A DNA stretch of 53,845 nucleotides from Myxococcales bacterium (GCA_903970525.1 CAJCIZ010000157.1:1-53845); one strand, 5' to 3'; shown: positions 17,562 through 27,824, counted from the stretch's first letter. Numbers and translations: made by a program. Notes: a model not told the origin generated them from the sequence alone.

Positions 17562-18443
17562 CTAAACCTGGATATCTAATGTATCTAGGTTGCTGTCTTT
17601 TAATATCTGGATTAATTGTGATTTTTTATAACAACCAAATTTCTTTTTTATATTATTAAGATAGTAATTAACTGTTCTAGATGTTAATCCTATCATTGCC
17701 CCTATTTCTTTAGGAGAATAACCATTCGCTAATATCTTGAGTGATTGAAATTCTCTAAAAGTAAGATAGGTGGTATTAGAGGGGTCTTTTGTAAAATATT
17801 TGTTAATTTTAGTTCCATCGTAAAATATTTTTTTAGCATTTTCGAAGTCATCTTGCGTGGATATTACGTGTTCTTTTTTGAGGAGAGAAACAGTATTCGG
17901 ATAAATAAGATTTTTTTCAGCATTTTTGATTAATGCATCAGCCTTACTTCTAAAATATAAGAGAAAATGGTCGAAAATCTCTCTATGATTAAGATATAAA
18001 TTTGTGACGGAGTGGTGGTACTTGGGCGCTGCAAATGCACATATTTCTGAATAGCCTTTGAATTTTTTGAGTACGTTAAGCCAATTATCCGCATCAAATG
18101 ATTCTCTTGCTGTATTAATTTGTATTGAGGGAACTTTCAATTCAGAGAGATCAAAATAATATCCATTCTCAATCGTTTCACTAAATGTATCTGCTTCCTT
18201 GAAATTTGTCTCGTAAAAATAGGTTAGCCAATCAGGTCTATTGGAGAGTGTCCAATATTTTCCATCAGAATAGATTCTTGAGTAAATAAATGTATTAAAG
18301 CCAAAATTATCAAATAGCGGTTTACAGATTTCCGCAATGCTATTGTAAGAAGAGCCTGCGATCAGCTTTTTCAAATTGGCGTTATGGTCCATGTTGGTAG
18401 GCTCAAGGATGTCAGATTTGAGGCGCCTAGTATAGCCGCTCAC
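17562..18443 (-). CDS. LuxR-type transcriptional regulator
   Basis: A protein of up to 293 residues. The C-terminal 65 residues are a LuxR/GerE helix-turn-helix (LKILANGYSPKEIGAMIGLT, then SRTVNYYLNNIKKKFG). The N-terminal 200 residues may be a ligand-sensing domain, but no autoinducer-binding signature is clear. The first possible start is GTG at 18443; ATG at 18392 (MDHNANLKK) is an equally good choice, and neither has a strong ribosome binding site. LuxR regulators paired with MFS genes are common in Legionellales. No lux box was found. Confidence 0.85.
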   Translation of the reverse strand: MSGYTRRLKSDILEPTNMDHNANLKKLIAGSSYNSIAEICKPLFDNFGFNTFIYSRIYSDGKYWTLSNRPDWLTYFYETNFKEADTFSETIENGYYFDLSELKVPSIQINTARESFDADNWLNVLKKFKGYSEICAFAAPKYHHSVTNLYLNHREIFDHFLLYFRSKADALIKNAEKNLIYPNTVSLLKKEHVISTQDDFENAKKIFYDGTKINKYFTKDPSNTTYLTFREFQSLKILANGYSPKEIGAMIGLTSRTVNYYLNNIKKKFGCYKKSQLIQILKDSNLDTLDIQV

Positions 18444-18653
18444 TAATAACTACGCACTAGAAGTTTAGCAAGATGGGTAGGCACAGGTCTTATAACATCC
18501 ACTCCAATGTATTATTTGATCTTAATAAGCTAAGAACGTATTATTTACACCTATATTGGTCAAATTATTTGCTGACTGTTACCATGTAATAACACCTGTA
18601 TATGCTCAAAATAAGCAAACAATAATTTACAAAAATTCAAGAAGGTTCGAACA

Positions 18654-18887
18654 ATGAAATCAATTATGTTTTTTATTTTGTTGCTGTTTGTCTACGTCAG
18701 TGCAAATGCCAGCGTTTGGCAACCATCAGAAGGGAGAGGTGAAAGAGGTATCAAGCCTGCGGCTGATTCACCAACTGATCCACCGAAATCCCCAAACGCT
18801 GCAATAACGCACGGTCTTTCACCATCTCAGGATTACCAGTCATCAATAATTTCTCGCCATAAAAAATTGAATTCGCACCGGCCATAA
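18654..18887 (+). CDS. Short signal-peptide frame running into bioB antisense, probably chimeric
   Basis: AAGAAGG precedes the ATG by a normal distance, and the first 20 residues ([20 protein letters not shown]) are a convincing signal peptide with an A-x-A-type cleavage site. From residue 33 on, the frame is only the antisense of the bioB 3' end and stops at 18887. The junction (VWQPSEGRG at residues 22-30) resembles the etfD C-terminus (TWTPSEGGS). I read it as the 5' end of a lost secreted-protein gene fused to the duplicated etfD-bioB junction. Expression is uncertain. Confidence 0.4.
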   Translation: MKSIMFFILLLFVYVSANASVWQPSEGRGERGIKPAADSPTDPPKSPNAAITHGLSPSQDYQSSIISRHKKLNSHRP

Positions 18888-19713
18888 AACACAAGGCCTG
18901 CAATTCATCCGACATCGTCGTACGTCCAGCAGAAAGGCGCACACGCGCTGTAGGAAACATAATTCTGGCAACAGCAATAGTCCGCACAAAATCAAATGGA
19001 TCTATGGTTTCAGTATTTTCTAAGGGTGTACCTGGCACAGGCACTAAGCGGTTAATCGGCACACTTTCTGGTGGTTGTGCTAAATTAGCGAGTGTCACCA
19101 ACATACCCGCGCGATCTTCTAGTGTTTCACCCATCCCTATAATACCGCCACTACAAACTTTGATTCCTGCATCTTGCACACATTGTAGTGTTTGCAAACG
19201 CTCATCATAAGTCCGTGTCGTAATAATTTCTTTATAATACTCGGGTGAGGAATCAACATTATGATTATAATAATCCAATCCCGCTTCTTTCAGCGCTTGT
19301 GCTTGTTCATCGGTTAACATGCCTAAGGTCATGCAAGATTCCATGCCTAAAGAGCGCACTTCTTTAATTAAGTCTACAATTGCTGGCAAATCGCGATCTT
19401 TTAACTCACGCCACGCCGCACCCATACAAAATCTTGTCGCCCCTAATTCACGGGCTGTATGTGCTTGCTGGCTGACAACTTCTTTGCTCAATAATTTTTT
19501 TGCTTTAACGCCCGTGTGATAACGCGCAGCTTGTGGACAATAATGACAATCTTCAGGGCAACCGCCATCTTTAATATTTAATAAGGTACTCAATTGCATA
19601 GTACCCGCTGGAAAATGCTGTCTATACACTGTTTGCGCTTGAAAAATTAAATCAAGAAAAGGCAGCGCATATAATTCTAAAACATCTTTTAAAACCCACG
19701 TACGTTTGGTCAT
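18751..19713 (-). CDS. bioB: Biotin synthase
   Basis: A 320-residue radical-SAM enzyme that inserts sulfur into dethiobiotin. The SAM cluster motif is [10 protein letters not shown] (C-x3-C-x2-C); RLSAGR, the YNHN motif and the C-terminal [11 protein letters not shown] are present. It is the last gene of bioC-bioD-bioA-bioB, with its ATG overlapping the bioA stop by 4 bases, so translation is coupled. The length is typical. A decayed copy of its 3' part is at 13898-13960. Confidence 0.97.
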   Translation of the reverse strand: MTKRTWVLKDVLELYALPFLDLIFQAQTVYRQHFPAGTMQLSTLLNIKDGGCPEDCHYCPQAARYHTGVKAKKLLSKEVVSQQAHTARELGATRFCMGAAWRELKDRDLPAIVDLIKEVRSLGMESCMTLGMLTDEQAQALKEAGLDYYNHNVDSSPEYYKEIITTRTYDERLQTLQCVQDAGIKVCSGGIIGMGETLEDRAGMLVTLANLAQPPESVPINRLVPVPGTPLENTETIDPFDFVRTIAVARIMFPTARVRLSAGRTTMSDELQALCFMAGANSIFYGEKLLMTGNPEMVKDRALLQRLGISVDQLVNQPQA

Positions 19714-21005
19714 GCTATGACTCCTTGAATCTCTTCTGCCACAATCTTATAAGCTTTTTTCAGCTCAGCTTCTGTAATGCAATAAGGCGGTAAAAAATAA
19801 ATCGTATTGCCTAATAACCGAATTAATAATTCTTTTTCTACAAAACGATTTTGCAAGGTACGACTGGCTGCAGATCCATATCCACCCAGATTTAATTCGA
19901 ACGCTGCAATCGTACCACAATATCGTGGTTTTTCGACAGCAACTCTTGCTGCCATGTTTGCGATCTCTTGTTGATGCGTCTTTTCTATCATAGCCCGCTG
20001 AGGTTCTGATTGCTTCAACAACTCTAACGAAGCTAATGCAGCGGCACAACCTATTGGGTTGGCGGTATAAGAATGACCATGCGCTAATGCTTTCGCAAAC
20101 GTATCGCCTAAAAATGCTTGATAAATTTTTTCTTGGCAAATAGTTGCCGCTAACGGTAAAAATCCACCGGTGATACCTTTCGACACACAAATAATATCGG
20201 GAACTGTATTAGCTTTAATACACGCAAAATCAGCGCCTACGCGACCGAAACCTACCATCACTTCATCGTAAATAATTAACACATCATGCGCGCGCAATAA
20301 TTTTTCTAATTTCTGTAAAAATCTTGGCGTACACATATTCATACCACCCGCGCCTTGCACTAATGGTTCTAAAATAAATGCTGCCGTTTCCGCTGCATGT
20401 TGATCTAAATATTGGGCAATCTTATTTAATGTTTCTTGCTCTTTGACTTCAACATTTTCATCATTTAACCAAGTGGCGGGATAAGGAAACATATCCACAG
20501 AAAAGAGTAAATCATGAAAAGCAGGATAAAAACCCACTGATTTGCCAACAGACATCGCACCAACCGTATCACCATGATAACCCCGTTCAAACGCCATGAA
20601 ACGCCGGCGTTTATCTTGACCTTGATTACGCCAATATTGATACGCCATTTTCAAACCAATTTCAGTTGCGGTCGAACCATTATCAGAATAAAAAACTTTG
20701 GTAAATTGACTCGGTAAAATAGCCAGTAATTTTTCGGCATATTGGACAGCAGGCTCATGCGTAAAACCAGAAAAAATCACGTGTTCTAAGGTCATCGCCT
20801 GTTCATAAATCGCTTTTGCAATCGCAGGATGACTGTGACCATGCAAATTCACCCACCAAGATGAAATCAAATCTAAATAGCGTTTACCGTTTTCATCAAC
20901 CAGATAAGCCCCTTTGCCACTGACAATGGGTACAGGAATCGCTGCTGTTTGATGTTGTGTGAAAGGATGCCAAAGTGCGGCTTGATCTCGCGCAGAAAGA
21001 CTCAT
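19710..21005 (-). CDS. bioA: Adenosylmethionine-8-amino-7-oxononanoate aminotransferase
   Basis: A 431-residue PLP enzyme that converts KAPA to DAPA using SAM as amino donor. Family blocks seen are [38 protein letters not shown] and the PLP-lysine region [14 protein letters not shown]. It has 4-base overlaps with bioD upstream and bioB downstream. The length is normal and no defect is seen. Confidence 0.96.
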   Translation of the reverse strand: MSLSARDQAALWHPFTQHQTAAIPVPIVSGKGAYLVDENGKRYLDLISSWWVNLHGHSHPAIAKAIYEQAMTLEHVIFSGFTHEPAVQYAEKLLAILPSQFTKVFYSDNGSTATEIGLKMAYQYWRNQGQDKRRRFMAFERGYHGDTVGAMSVGKSVGFYPAFHDLLFSVDMFPYPATWLNDENVEVKEQETLNKIAQYLDQHAAETAAFILEPLVQGAGGMNMCTPRFLQKLEKLLRAHDVLIIYDEVMVGFGRVGADFACIKANTVPDIICVSKGITGGFLPLAATICQEKIYQAFLGDTFAKALAHGHSYTANPIGCAAALASLELLKQSEPQRAMIEKTHQQEIANMAARVAVEKPRYCGTIAAFELNLGGYGSAASRTLQNRFVEKELLIRLLGNTIYFLPPYCITEAELKKAYKIVAEEIQGVIA

Positions 21006-21622
21006 GATAACACCTCTTGAATTTTATCTTGTTGTGCAGTCACCCAAGTTTTAAAAGTATCTTGCGTCAACGCTTTGAAATATGGAATATGAAAAAGTGT
21101 TTTAACCTGTCCCCACTTCTCAATCGCGACTTGATTGTCTGGATTTAAGTCTCCATTAAAAATGACACCTTTAATAGAAATCTGCCTATTCCTTAAAGCT
21201 TCAATTGTCAATAAAGTATGATTAATCGTTCCTAATGTCCCACGACTGACAATAATCACCGGTAAAGCCAAGTACCGCATTAAATCCAACATGCAAATTT
21301 CTTGTGTCAGCGGTGCATAAACGCCACCCGCCCCTTCAACAATGAGTGTTTGCTTTGTTTGCGGTAGTTTGCAAGTGTTGATATCAATTGTGATGCCTTC
21401 TAACGCTGCTGCTTGATCGGGCGATAAACTGGCTTTGAATGCATAATTGGTAGGATGAAAATGCGCATCAGATAATCCTGTGATACTTTGGACTCTTTCA
21501 TGATCCAAACCGCCTGAACTTACGGGTTTCCAATAATACGCTTTCAATGCCAATGTGATGGCAGCTGCTGATAAAGTTTTACCAACATCGGTATCCGTAC
21601 CTGTAATAAAATATGCGTTCAT
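21002..21622 (-). CDS. bioD: Dethiobiotin synthetase
   Basis: A 206-residue ATP-dependent carboxylase that closes the ureido ring of dethiobiotin. The N-terminal P-loop is GTDTDVGKT, KPVSSG follows, and VEGAGGVYAPL is the second conserved block. It overlaps bioC and bioA by 4 bases each in the coupled bioCDAB operon. Confidence 0.95.
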   Translation of the reverse strand: MNAYFITGTDTDVGKTLSAAAITLALKAYYWKPVSSGGLDHERVQSITGLSDAHFHPTNYAFKASLSPDQAAALEGITIDINTCKLPQTKQTLIVEGAGGVYAPLTQEICMLDLMRYLALPVIIVSRGTLGTINHTLLTIEALRNRQISIKGVIFNGDLNPDNQVAIEKWGQVKTLFHIPYFKALTQDTFKTWVTAQQDKIQEVLS

Positions 21623-22386
21623 GATTTGGTATAACTGCCATAAATTATTTCGTAAGAAATCGATACATCTTGTGCATTTTGTTTATCAAATAAATTCATT
21701 ACACGACGCAACAAACCTGGTGAAAATGGTACATGATTTTTCTGTGCCGCATGCGCACCTATCGTTTGTAATGTTTTTAAAAATGCAAACGTACTAGAAT
21801 AAGATTGTTCCGCGATCTCTATTTGCAACGTTAGCTGCGGAAATTCTTTTTGAATCGCTTGCCAAGGAAAAAATGCAGGTGTTGGAATTGAAACATGATT
21901 ATCACGACAAATTTCTCGCCATTCAGTTAATGAATTTTGTCCTAAGGCCGCAAAAATAAATTTTCCACCTGGATTTAATTTCGCGATAATGTGTTGCAAG
22001 CTCTCTTTAAAATGCGTGAACCAGTGCAAAGTCATGCTCGAGACAATCAGATCGAATGTTTCAGTGGTTGTGATGAACTCACCATCCATACAAGACAGTG
22101 TGATATGAAGAGCTGTCGCAAAACGTTCACAACAAATAGTTACCATCGCTGGCGCAATGTCGGTTAATAAAATCTGAGCGTGGGGATAGGCATGTAAGAG
22201 ATATTGGCTGAACAATCCTGTTCCACAGCCTATTTCTAAAATATTTCGTGGCGCATTATTCGGTAATTGCTGAGCCAATCGCTCCGCCACCCGTGTTTGG
22301 ATATCCACACCGGCGTCATACGTATAAGCCCTTGAATTAAAGCAATTTTTTATTTTTTCTTTGAATGCCATGTCCGTGGATGTCAC
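21619..22386 (-). CDS. bioC: Malonyl-ACP O-methyltransferase
   Basis: A 255-residue SAM methyltransferase that methylates malonyl-ACP, letting fatty-acid synthesis build pimeloyl-ACP methyl ester. It shows the SAM motif ILEIGCGTGLFSQYL, DIAPAMV and the BioC segment SSMTLHWF. It is the first gene of bioCDAB; the promoter must lie in or upstream of 22387-22455. No BirA-like operator was recognised there. Confidence 0.94.
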   Translation of the reverse strand: MTSTDMAFKEKIKNCFNSRAYTYDAGVDIQTRVAERLAQQLPNNAPRNILEIGCGTGLFSQYLLHAYPHAQILLTDIAPAMVTICCERFATALHITLSCMDGEFITTTETFDLIVSSMTLHWFTHFKESLQHIIAKLNPGGKFIFAALGQNSLTEWREICRDNHVSIPTPAFFPWQAIQKEFPQLTLQIEIAEQSYSSTFAFLKTLQTIGAHAAQKNHVPFSPGLLRRVMNLFDKQNAQDVSISYEIIYGSYTKS

Positions 22387-22455
22387 TTAGAAACGAAGGA
22401 TGTAGATATTAAACAGATATGGGTGGGATAACAAGTCATTGTGGGGATATAACGA

Positions 22456-23715
22456 CTATTCAGTCAATCTTTTCTTTTCAAGATTAAATTCTTTCAACAA
22501 CCCCTCTCTCTGTTTTTGCGCAGGGATCACTTTCTCAAATAAATCATCGGCGATTAATTTCTCAACAATGCCTTTTAAGAGTGCAGGATATTTTTTAATA
22601 CTCGCCAAGTCAGCAATCATTTTATCGCGCATCACCATACCGTCACCTGTTCGACAATCTGTGCTAAGCTTACTCAAGACTTCTACCATCGCATCTTGTA
22701 GACACGCTAAATTCAATACACTTCTGCGTGGAGCAGGTACGTGAGAAGCCGCTTGCACATACGAGTCTAGATTTTTTTGTTCTTCCAACACATCTTGCTT
22801 GATTAAACTCGCTTCTAAAATATGGCTAGTGTTATCTCGCAATGTACTTCCTGAGAACAAGCCAGTAAACGGTTTAAAAATTTTACTGGTATGTATTAAG
22901 TCATCCGCCAAAGATAGTTTCTTTTCTGAAGTATCTCCCATGGTGTTAGTTACAGCTAATAGTAATAATAAATACTTAACTCTAGGTGTTTCTTGCAATA
23001 CATTTTCTATTGTGTGAAATTCACTTATTAATTTTTTAACAGAAGATTTTTTTGCAAAATCATCATTCTTCCCTAATGCTGCAATTGCTCGGCAAAGCAC
23101 TTGATACTTATCGTTTGAAAATTCGGTCGTATGTTGTGGCACAGCTTCTGTCGTAGATAATCTCTTAAACGCAAGATTGACTTTTTCTTCATCTTCATCT
23201 TCACGAGTGGGTGATGTATCTCTTTTTGATTTCAATGAAACTGCAACATCCATCGCAGTTAACAAAGTCACAATCGTATAATCAATAGTACCCATGTTAT
23301 ATTTGGACTGCTCTATCAGTTCCCTAAATGCTTCCAACTTCTGATACGCTTTTTTGATTTTATCAACATCATCAGGGAGAAACTTGATTGTAAAAGGCAT
23401 TAATTTATCCGCGCCTATTGCAACCTGCTTCCCCTTCTCGCCAAAGCCTTCCTTCATCGCATTATCTAAATTCTTATCAATCCGTGCAATAGCATCGATA
23501 ATATAGGTAACAGGCGAACTGAGTTTTTCTTCTTGCGCTACACTTGTTTCTGAACTTGATGCGAACTTCACATTTATAATTTTTACCCAATGATCTATTG
23601 TCTTCTGATCCTTTAGCATTTCTTTGAGTGGCAGCGCAATAATCATATCCAATAATTGATTCATTTCATGACCGAGAGAATCGGCCCTAGTTCTGCGACG
23701 CGCGCTGGATGACAT
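22456..23715 (-). CDS. Hypothetical effector-like protein
   Basis: A 419-residue soluble, mostly helical protein with no recognised domain. The N-terminus (MSSSARRRTRADS) resembles that of the divergent neighbour (MSSSHRRFSPSP), with starts 151 bases apart, so they may share regulation. A polar acidic stretch (REDEDEEK) lies near residue 170. It interrupts the biotin cluster between bioC and bioF. An effector is suspected from context only. Confidence 0.5.
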   Translation of the reverse strand: MSSSARRRTRADSLGHEMNQLLDMIIALPLKEMLKDQKTIDHWVKIINVKFASSSETSVAQEEKLSSPVTYIIDAIARIDKNLDNAMKEGFGEKGKQVAIGADKLMPFTIKFLPDDVDKIKKAYQKLEAFRELIEQSKYNMGTIDYTIVTLLTAMDVAVSLKSKRDTSPTREDEDEEKVNLAFKRLSTTEAVPQHTTEFSNDKYQVLCRAIAALGKNDDFAKKSSVKKLISEFHTIENVLQETPRVKYLLLLLAVTNTMGDTSEKKLSLADDLIHTSKIFKPFTGLFSGSTLRDNTSHILEASLIKQDVLEEQKNLDSYVQAASHVPAPRRSVLNLACLQDAMVEVLSKLSTDCRTGDGMVMRDKMIADLASIKKYPALLKGIVEKLIADDLFEKVIPAQKQREGLLKEFNLEKKRLTE

Positions 23716-23866
23716 GATTCACCTCACAACTCATCATTGTTATTACTTGATTATAGTGCTAATTCCAGCGTTTTTTTGATTTTCAACTATACTCAATAAT
23801 ATAGAACGTCTGATTTATGTAATTAATATTAGATTCAATTAGTTATTTAATCGGAAATCACAAGAT

Positions 23867-26800
23867 ATGAGTAGCTCTCACAGAAGATTCTCGCCCTCCC
23901 CTATGCTCAGCCGAGCCACGCGTCTGGTCAATGAATTACATCAACAAATCACTGCTAAAGATTCAAAGGCTATACCAGATCCACAGATTGAACAAAAATA
24001 TCAAACTGCGCGCTATCAATTAGTGAATGAAGAAAAAGAACCAGTAGAAACCTGGGAATTCAGAAAGAAAAACTTCAACGATATCCCTATTATTGAAGAC
24101 CAAGCATTAAAGTGCGCAGAAGCAATGATTCTTTCCGCCTACCATATTTTTGATAAAGAAGGCATGTCAGCACATAAGCCCGAACTTGATCAGTTAATGC
24201 AAACGTTTAAAAAGAAAATCAGCGAACTCTATCAAAAAGCAGTCAATGAAAATGATTTTTATTTGAATGCTGATTCAATCACGCATTATCTAAAATATTT
24301 AATGAATGATATTGCTTTAACATATTCTCGATTCTATCCAAACATTGATAAACTAGATGATAAAGAATATGCGAAATTATTTAATAATTTTTATAAATCT
24401 CTTTTTCATTCCGTATGGGATATTGATATCCCCCACTTCAAAAATAATATCTTAGTCTTAAATAAAGAAGCGAAAACCATTCAATATTATGAACGCGGCA
24501 CTCAACCAACGTTCATTGATGAGAAAAGTGAAGAAAAAGGCAAAGTATATATTGCATCACACAAACGCGATGCCGTAGGCGTACCCAATTTCATTGCGTG
24601 GAGCACAGGACATCTCGATGAAAACGGTAAACCCGTGCTCACACAATCAGGTTTTCGCCATGCGTCTTTACCACCTATTTCTTTATACAAAAGGAAATAC
24701 CATAAGACACCTATCGATTGCGTAGACATTACAACAAGTAATATGCAAATTCTCGGACGAGAAATGCGCGCAAAAGTTGGTGAAAAACCAGAAAAATTAA
24801 ATTGGATTAACGTCAGCTTATTAACTGTCATGGCTGATACAGATTATCAAGAACGTCAATTTCGTGAAACGATTTTGTCGGCAGATCGAATACGCAGCAG
24901 AGATGATGCGACCATTTTACCGATTACATTTGATTTTGGCGTAAACATTTTTGCCACTTCAAAAAGCCCTATTACAGCGTTACCTAATATCCAAATCATA
25001 GAAAATCATCGCGCCCTCTTTCAATTACATAAATTACTCGTTAACACTGTCAACAAAACAGATCGTCAAGTAGCGAGTGTTTTTGTTGGTTTTGATAAAA
25101 TCGCTACGCAGTTTGAAGAAAAAATAGAACAACCTATACTCGCCGCTGCGAAAACTTACGATCAAATTTTCCAAGCCTATTCCGCATTGCAAAATAACTA
25201 TAACGCCGCTAGCGAAATCGCTAAATCACAGCCAACCACTGACAACATAAACAGAGCCAATGAATTAAAGCACCAATTAGAGCAATCACTCAACCAGTTA
25301 AAAGACGCAGAAATTGCTTTAAACAATAAAAAATCAGAAGTATTCGATACCGCAAATGCTCTCATGGCCGATTATTACAAACAATTCACCGCAACAAACA
25401 AAGTCTTTATTGAAAAAGCATTGGAACTCTTAAAATCAGATCCAGAATCACAAAGTTTATGTAATGTCTTGGAAGACCTTAAAATTATCATAGATCTCTA
25501 TCAGAACAAAGATAACAAATGGAATGATGTTAAAAATAATTTTAAAATTCAAGCGTACATCGTAGATATAGCCAGCAACTTAGAACAACTTGGCGCCTAT
25601 GTCACATCCAGTTGGAATTGTAAAAGTAATAATGATCGCAGTGCATTAATGGCGTGGTTTGTCAATGCTATTGCGGAAAGAAGACGTAATCCCAACATCA
25701 ATAATGTCTTACAGAGCCATTATCAAGGCAGCGCATGGGTCAAAGCAACAGAAGCTGATACTCTCGCAGGCGGTCCAAAATTCGGCGCGCAACTGCTTGC
25801 AAAATTCATACGTGTTCATTATGGTCACCCTCTGCCTGAATTGGCGAGAATGCATGAAACGACTGCCCACTGGGCTATGCACATCTTCGAAAAGAAAGCG
25901 CACACCTTTTCTATTCCTTATGAATTTAAGCTGATGAGTGCACAAGACCTCATGCAAGAACGCAGAAAATCTGTCACTGATCTGCAGTCTTATTATGGTG
26001 AACTCTTATCGGAATTAACGACTATCTTAGATGCGCAAGAAAGTAGTACCAGCAATAATATTATTAAATCTTTTTTTGCGAATGATATTAAAAATTATAT
26101 ACTCACACCAACCAATCAAGATGGGTCTTTTAAAAAATATATTATTGCAGAAATCATTGACGAATATTTGAAAAAGATTTATCAACACCCTCACATTGAT
26201 ATCGCATCAAGAAGAGTTGCCATGACAACCATTCAACAATTGCTAGATCATATGCAAGGATCTACTCTATTATTTTCATCTCAGCTTGCTATGCCTGACA
26301 CCTCTCACGGCGCAGAAGAAAAAAGTTCCTCAAGTTTAGAAATCTTCCCCTTAGATCAGTGGGAGAAAACGCTCAAAAAAAATCGTGAGATTAAAGTCTC
26401 TATTCCCTTTCTCAAGAATTCTATTGGATTAGGGCTTGAAAAATCTAACTCAAAATTCACAAAAATTGTGACGAATGCTTATAAAGAATATCTCAACTCA
26501 TTGCAGTCTACATCCTCTGGCTTAGAGTCTTTGAGAGATCAATATAGTCTTTTGATAAATTTGAATACGGCAATTGAAAATTGGCTATTGAAAAAAAGAG
26601 GCAAAGAAGGCGCAAATCGTAGCGATGATCGCTTGTCTGCCATGCAGTTATTACATGAATTCGCGCAAAAACAATTGTCATATTATGAAAAATATATGCA
26701 ATCCATTACCACCCAATTTTTATCAGGCAAAACTGATGCTGCTATGCAGTCTATCACCACATTCAAGCAATCTTCCTTACCTTCTCCGCAACAAACCATC

Positions 26801-26920
26801 GATCACCTGCAGAGTGACTCGGAACCAGGATCAGAGGATGACTTAGATCACGAACTGGATTCTTCTAGTACTGATGTGAATTTACACCAAACAACAAGCT
26901 CGAGTCTTAAAGCTAAATGA
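23867..26920 (+). CDS. Large SopB/SidF-like phosphoinositide phosphatase, probable effector
   Basis: A 1017-residue protein without signal peptide or membrane helices. The central segment SSWNCKSNNDRSALM contains a C-x5-R phosphatase loop (C585 to R591). It closely resembles the NCKSGKDRTG loop of Salmonella SopB/Shigella IpgD and Legionella SidF-type phosphatases. Other SopB-like blocks precede it: TGHLDENGKPVLTQSGFRHA, NVSLLTVMADTDYQE and FDFGVN. A coiled-coil region (about 425-510) lies between. The loop differs from SopB at G-K to N-N and T-G to S-A, which may change the substrate. The C-terminus is Ser/Asp-rich. The expected action is on host phosphoinositides or inositol phosphates; delivery is inferred. 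Confidence 0.7.
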   Translation: MSSSHRRFSPSPMLSRATRLVNELHQQITAKDSKAIPDPQIEQKYQTARYQLVNEEKEPVETWEFRKKNFNDIPIIEDQALKCAEAMILSAYHIFDKEGMSAHKPELDQLMQTFKKKISELYQKAVNENDFYLNADSITHYLKYLMNDIALTYSRFYPNIDKLDDKEYAKLFNNFYKSLFHSVWDIDIPHFKNNILVLNKEAKTIQYYERGTQPTFIDEKSEEKGKVYIASHKRDAVGVPNFIAWSTGHLDENGKPVLTQSGFRHASLPPISLYKRKYHKTPIDCVDITTSNMQILGREMRAKVGEKPEKLNWINVSLLTVMADTDYQERQFRETILSADRIRSRDDATILPITFDFGVNIFATSKSPITALPNIQIIENHRALFQLHKLLVNTVNKTDRQVASVFVGFDKIATQFEEKIEQPILAAAKTYDQIFQAYSALQNNYNAASEIAKSQPTTDNINRANELKHQLEQSLNQLKDAEIALNNKKSEVFDTANALMADYYKQFTATNKVFIEKALELLKSDPESQSLCNVLEDLKIIIDLYQNKDNKWNDVKNNFKIQAYIVDIASNLEQLGAYVTSSWNCKSNNDRSALMAWFVNAIAERRRNPNINNVLQSHYQGSAWVKATEADTLAGGPKFGAQLLAKFIRVHYGHPLPELARMHETTAHWAMHIFEKKAHTFSIPYEFKLMSAQDLMQERRKSVTDLQSYYGELLSELTTILDAQESSTSNNIIKSFFANDIKNYILTPTNQDGSFKKYIIAEIIDEYLKKIYQHPHIDIASRRVAMTTIQQLLDHMQGSTLLFSSQLAMPDTSHGAEEKSSSSLEIFPLDQWEKTLKKNREIKVSIPFLKNSIGLGLEKSNSKFTKIVTNAYKEYLNSLQSTSSGLESLRDQYSLLINLNTAIENWLLKKRGKEGANRSDDRLSAMQLLHEFAQKQLSYYEKYMQSITTQFLSGKTDAAMQSITTFKQSSLPSPQQTIDHLQSDSEPGSEDDLDHELDSSSTDVNLHQTTSSSLKAK

Positions 26921-26985
26921 TTTCTTGAATCGCACACTGGACTATTTGTAAATCTCCTTCATTATATGCTGATGCAAATCGTCTC
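26913..26985 (-). pseudogene. Remnant of the bioF 3' end
   Basis: On the minus strand the stretch encodes SAYNEGDLQIVQCAIQEII and a stop. Intact bioF (27825-28997) ends TAHSEEDLQMLKCAIQETVI and a stop. The remnant overlaps the last codons of the phosphatase gene and lies on the far side of the inserted LRR gene. Its substitutions are partly conservative, so it decayed after duplication or came from a diverged bioF. Confidence 0.85.
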
Positions 26986-27031
26986 TAACGTTTCCCGGGG
27001 GATTCATAGAATTAATTGGAGAATAACTGTT

Positions 27032-27736
27032 ATGTTAAACAAAGCAGATTTTTTTAAGAGCTTAAGCAACGACAACTCTCGTAAAATTGATTGTAGCAAT
27101 AATGAGCTACATGGGGAAGATTTAACTGAACTGACAAAAATATTAAGTCAAAAGCCCATTATTGAGGAGCTAAATCTTAATTATTTATCCATAGGCATGG
27201 CTTATATAAATGACCTAAAAAGACTCTTATCATCTATAAAAGGTCTACGCTTTATTCATTTGAGACACAATCAATTAGGAAATGAAGGAATACGTAGTTT
27301 AATAGAAGATCCGGCATTAAAAAATATTATGAGGAATGTAGATATTGATTTTTCAACAAATCAAATAAATGATGAAGGATTAAAAATAGCTATAAATGCA
27401 GCAAAAGAAGATAAATTTTCACCTAATTCATTATTAACAATAACATATGGTAATTATGTATATGATAGCTCTCTTATAAAAGAATGTGAGTCTCTAGCAG
27501 AATCTTACAGAAAAGAAAAGCAAGTTACACCTGAAGAAGTAGATGAAAAATGTTCTGAACAGAATATTAAACAATCTGAACTTGGGGCACCAGGCGGATA
27601 TTTTTTTAACGAAGCATCAACTTCCCGAAAATCCAATAGCTCATCTGATACACCTAATACGTCTAACACATCAACACCGCCTAGCGAAGAGAACCAGCAG
27701 CTTAAACAGAAAGATATTCCGCGTAGACTAAGCTGA
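27032..27736 (+). CDS. Leucine-rich-repeat protein with disordered tail, probable effector
   Basis: A 234-residue protein. ATG at 27032 is chosen because GGAGA precedes it at 27018-27022; a longer frame to 26966 would read through the bioF remnant. Residues 12-140 carry ribonuclease-inhibitor-type leucine-rich repeats (IDCSNNELHGEDLTELTKIL, EELNLNYLSIG, FIHLRHNQLGNEGIRSLI). The last 60 residues are Ser/Thr/Pro-rich and end in a basic patch (KDIPRRLS). Such repeats in Legionellales usually bind host proteins. It lies between a bioF remnant and intact bioF. Confidence 0.7.
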   Translation: MLNKADFFKSLSNDNSRKIDCSNNELHGEDLTELTKILSQKPIIEELNLNYLSIGMAYINDLKRLLSSIKGLRFIHLRHNQLGNEGIRSLIEDPALKNIMRNVDIDFSTNQINDEGLKIAINAAKEDKFSPNSLLTITYGNYVYDSSLIKECESLAESYRKEKQVTPEEVDEKCSEQNIKQSELGAPGGYFFNEASTSRKSNSSSDTPNTSNTSTPPSEENQQLKQKDIPRRLS

Positions 27737-27824
27737 GAAGTATATTAAATGACACATAGCACTGTTTAATTAGAATAATGAAAAATATTCCTGATTTGAA
27801 AAATTATTAGGTGCTCGAAATCCG

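Noticed and set aside
22387-22455. BirA operator upstream of bioC
   Set aside because: No inverted repeat resembling the known biotin operator was found in the short upstream region.
23716-23866. Possible PmrA-type site (TTAATATT) before the phosphatase gene
   Set aside because: Only one half-site is present in an AT-rich region; chance is likely.
26966-27031. N-terminal extension of the LRR protein
   Set aside because: This stretch is partly the antisense of the bioF remnant; the ribosome binding site supports ATG 27032.
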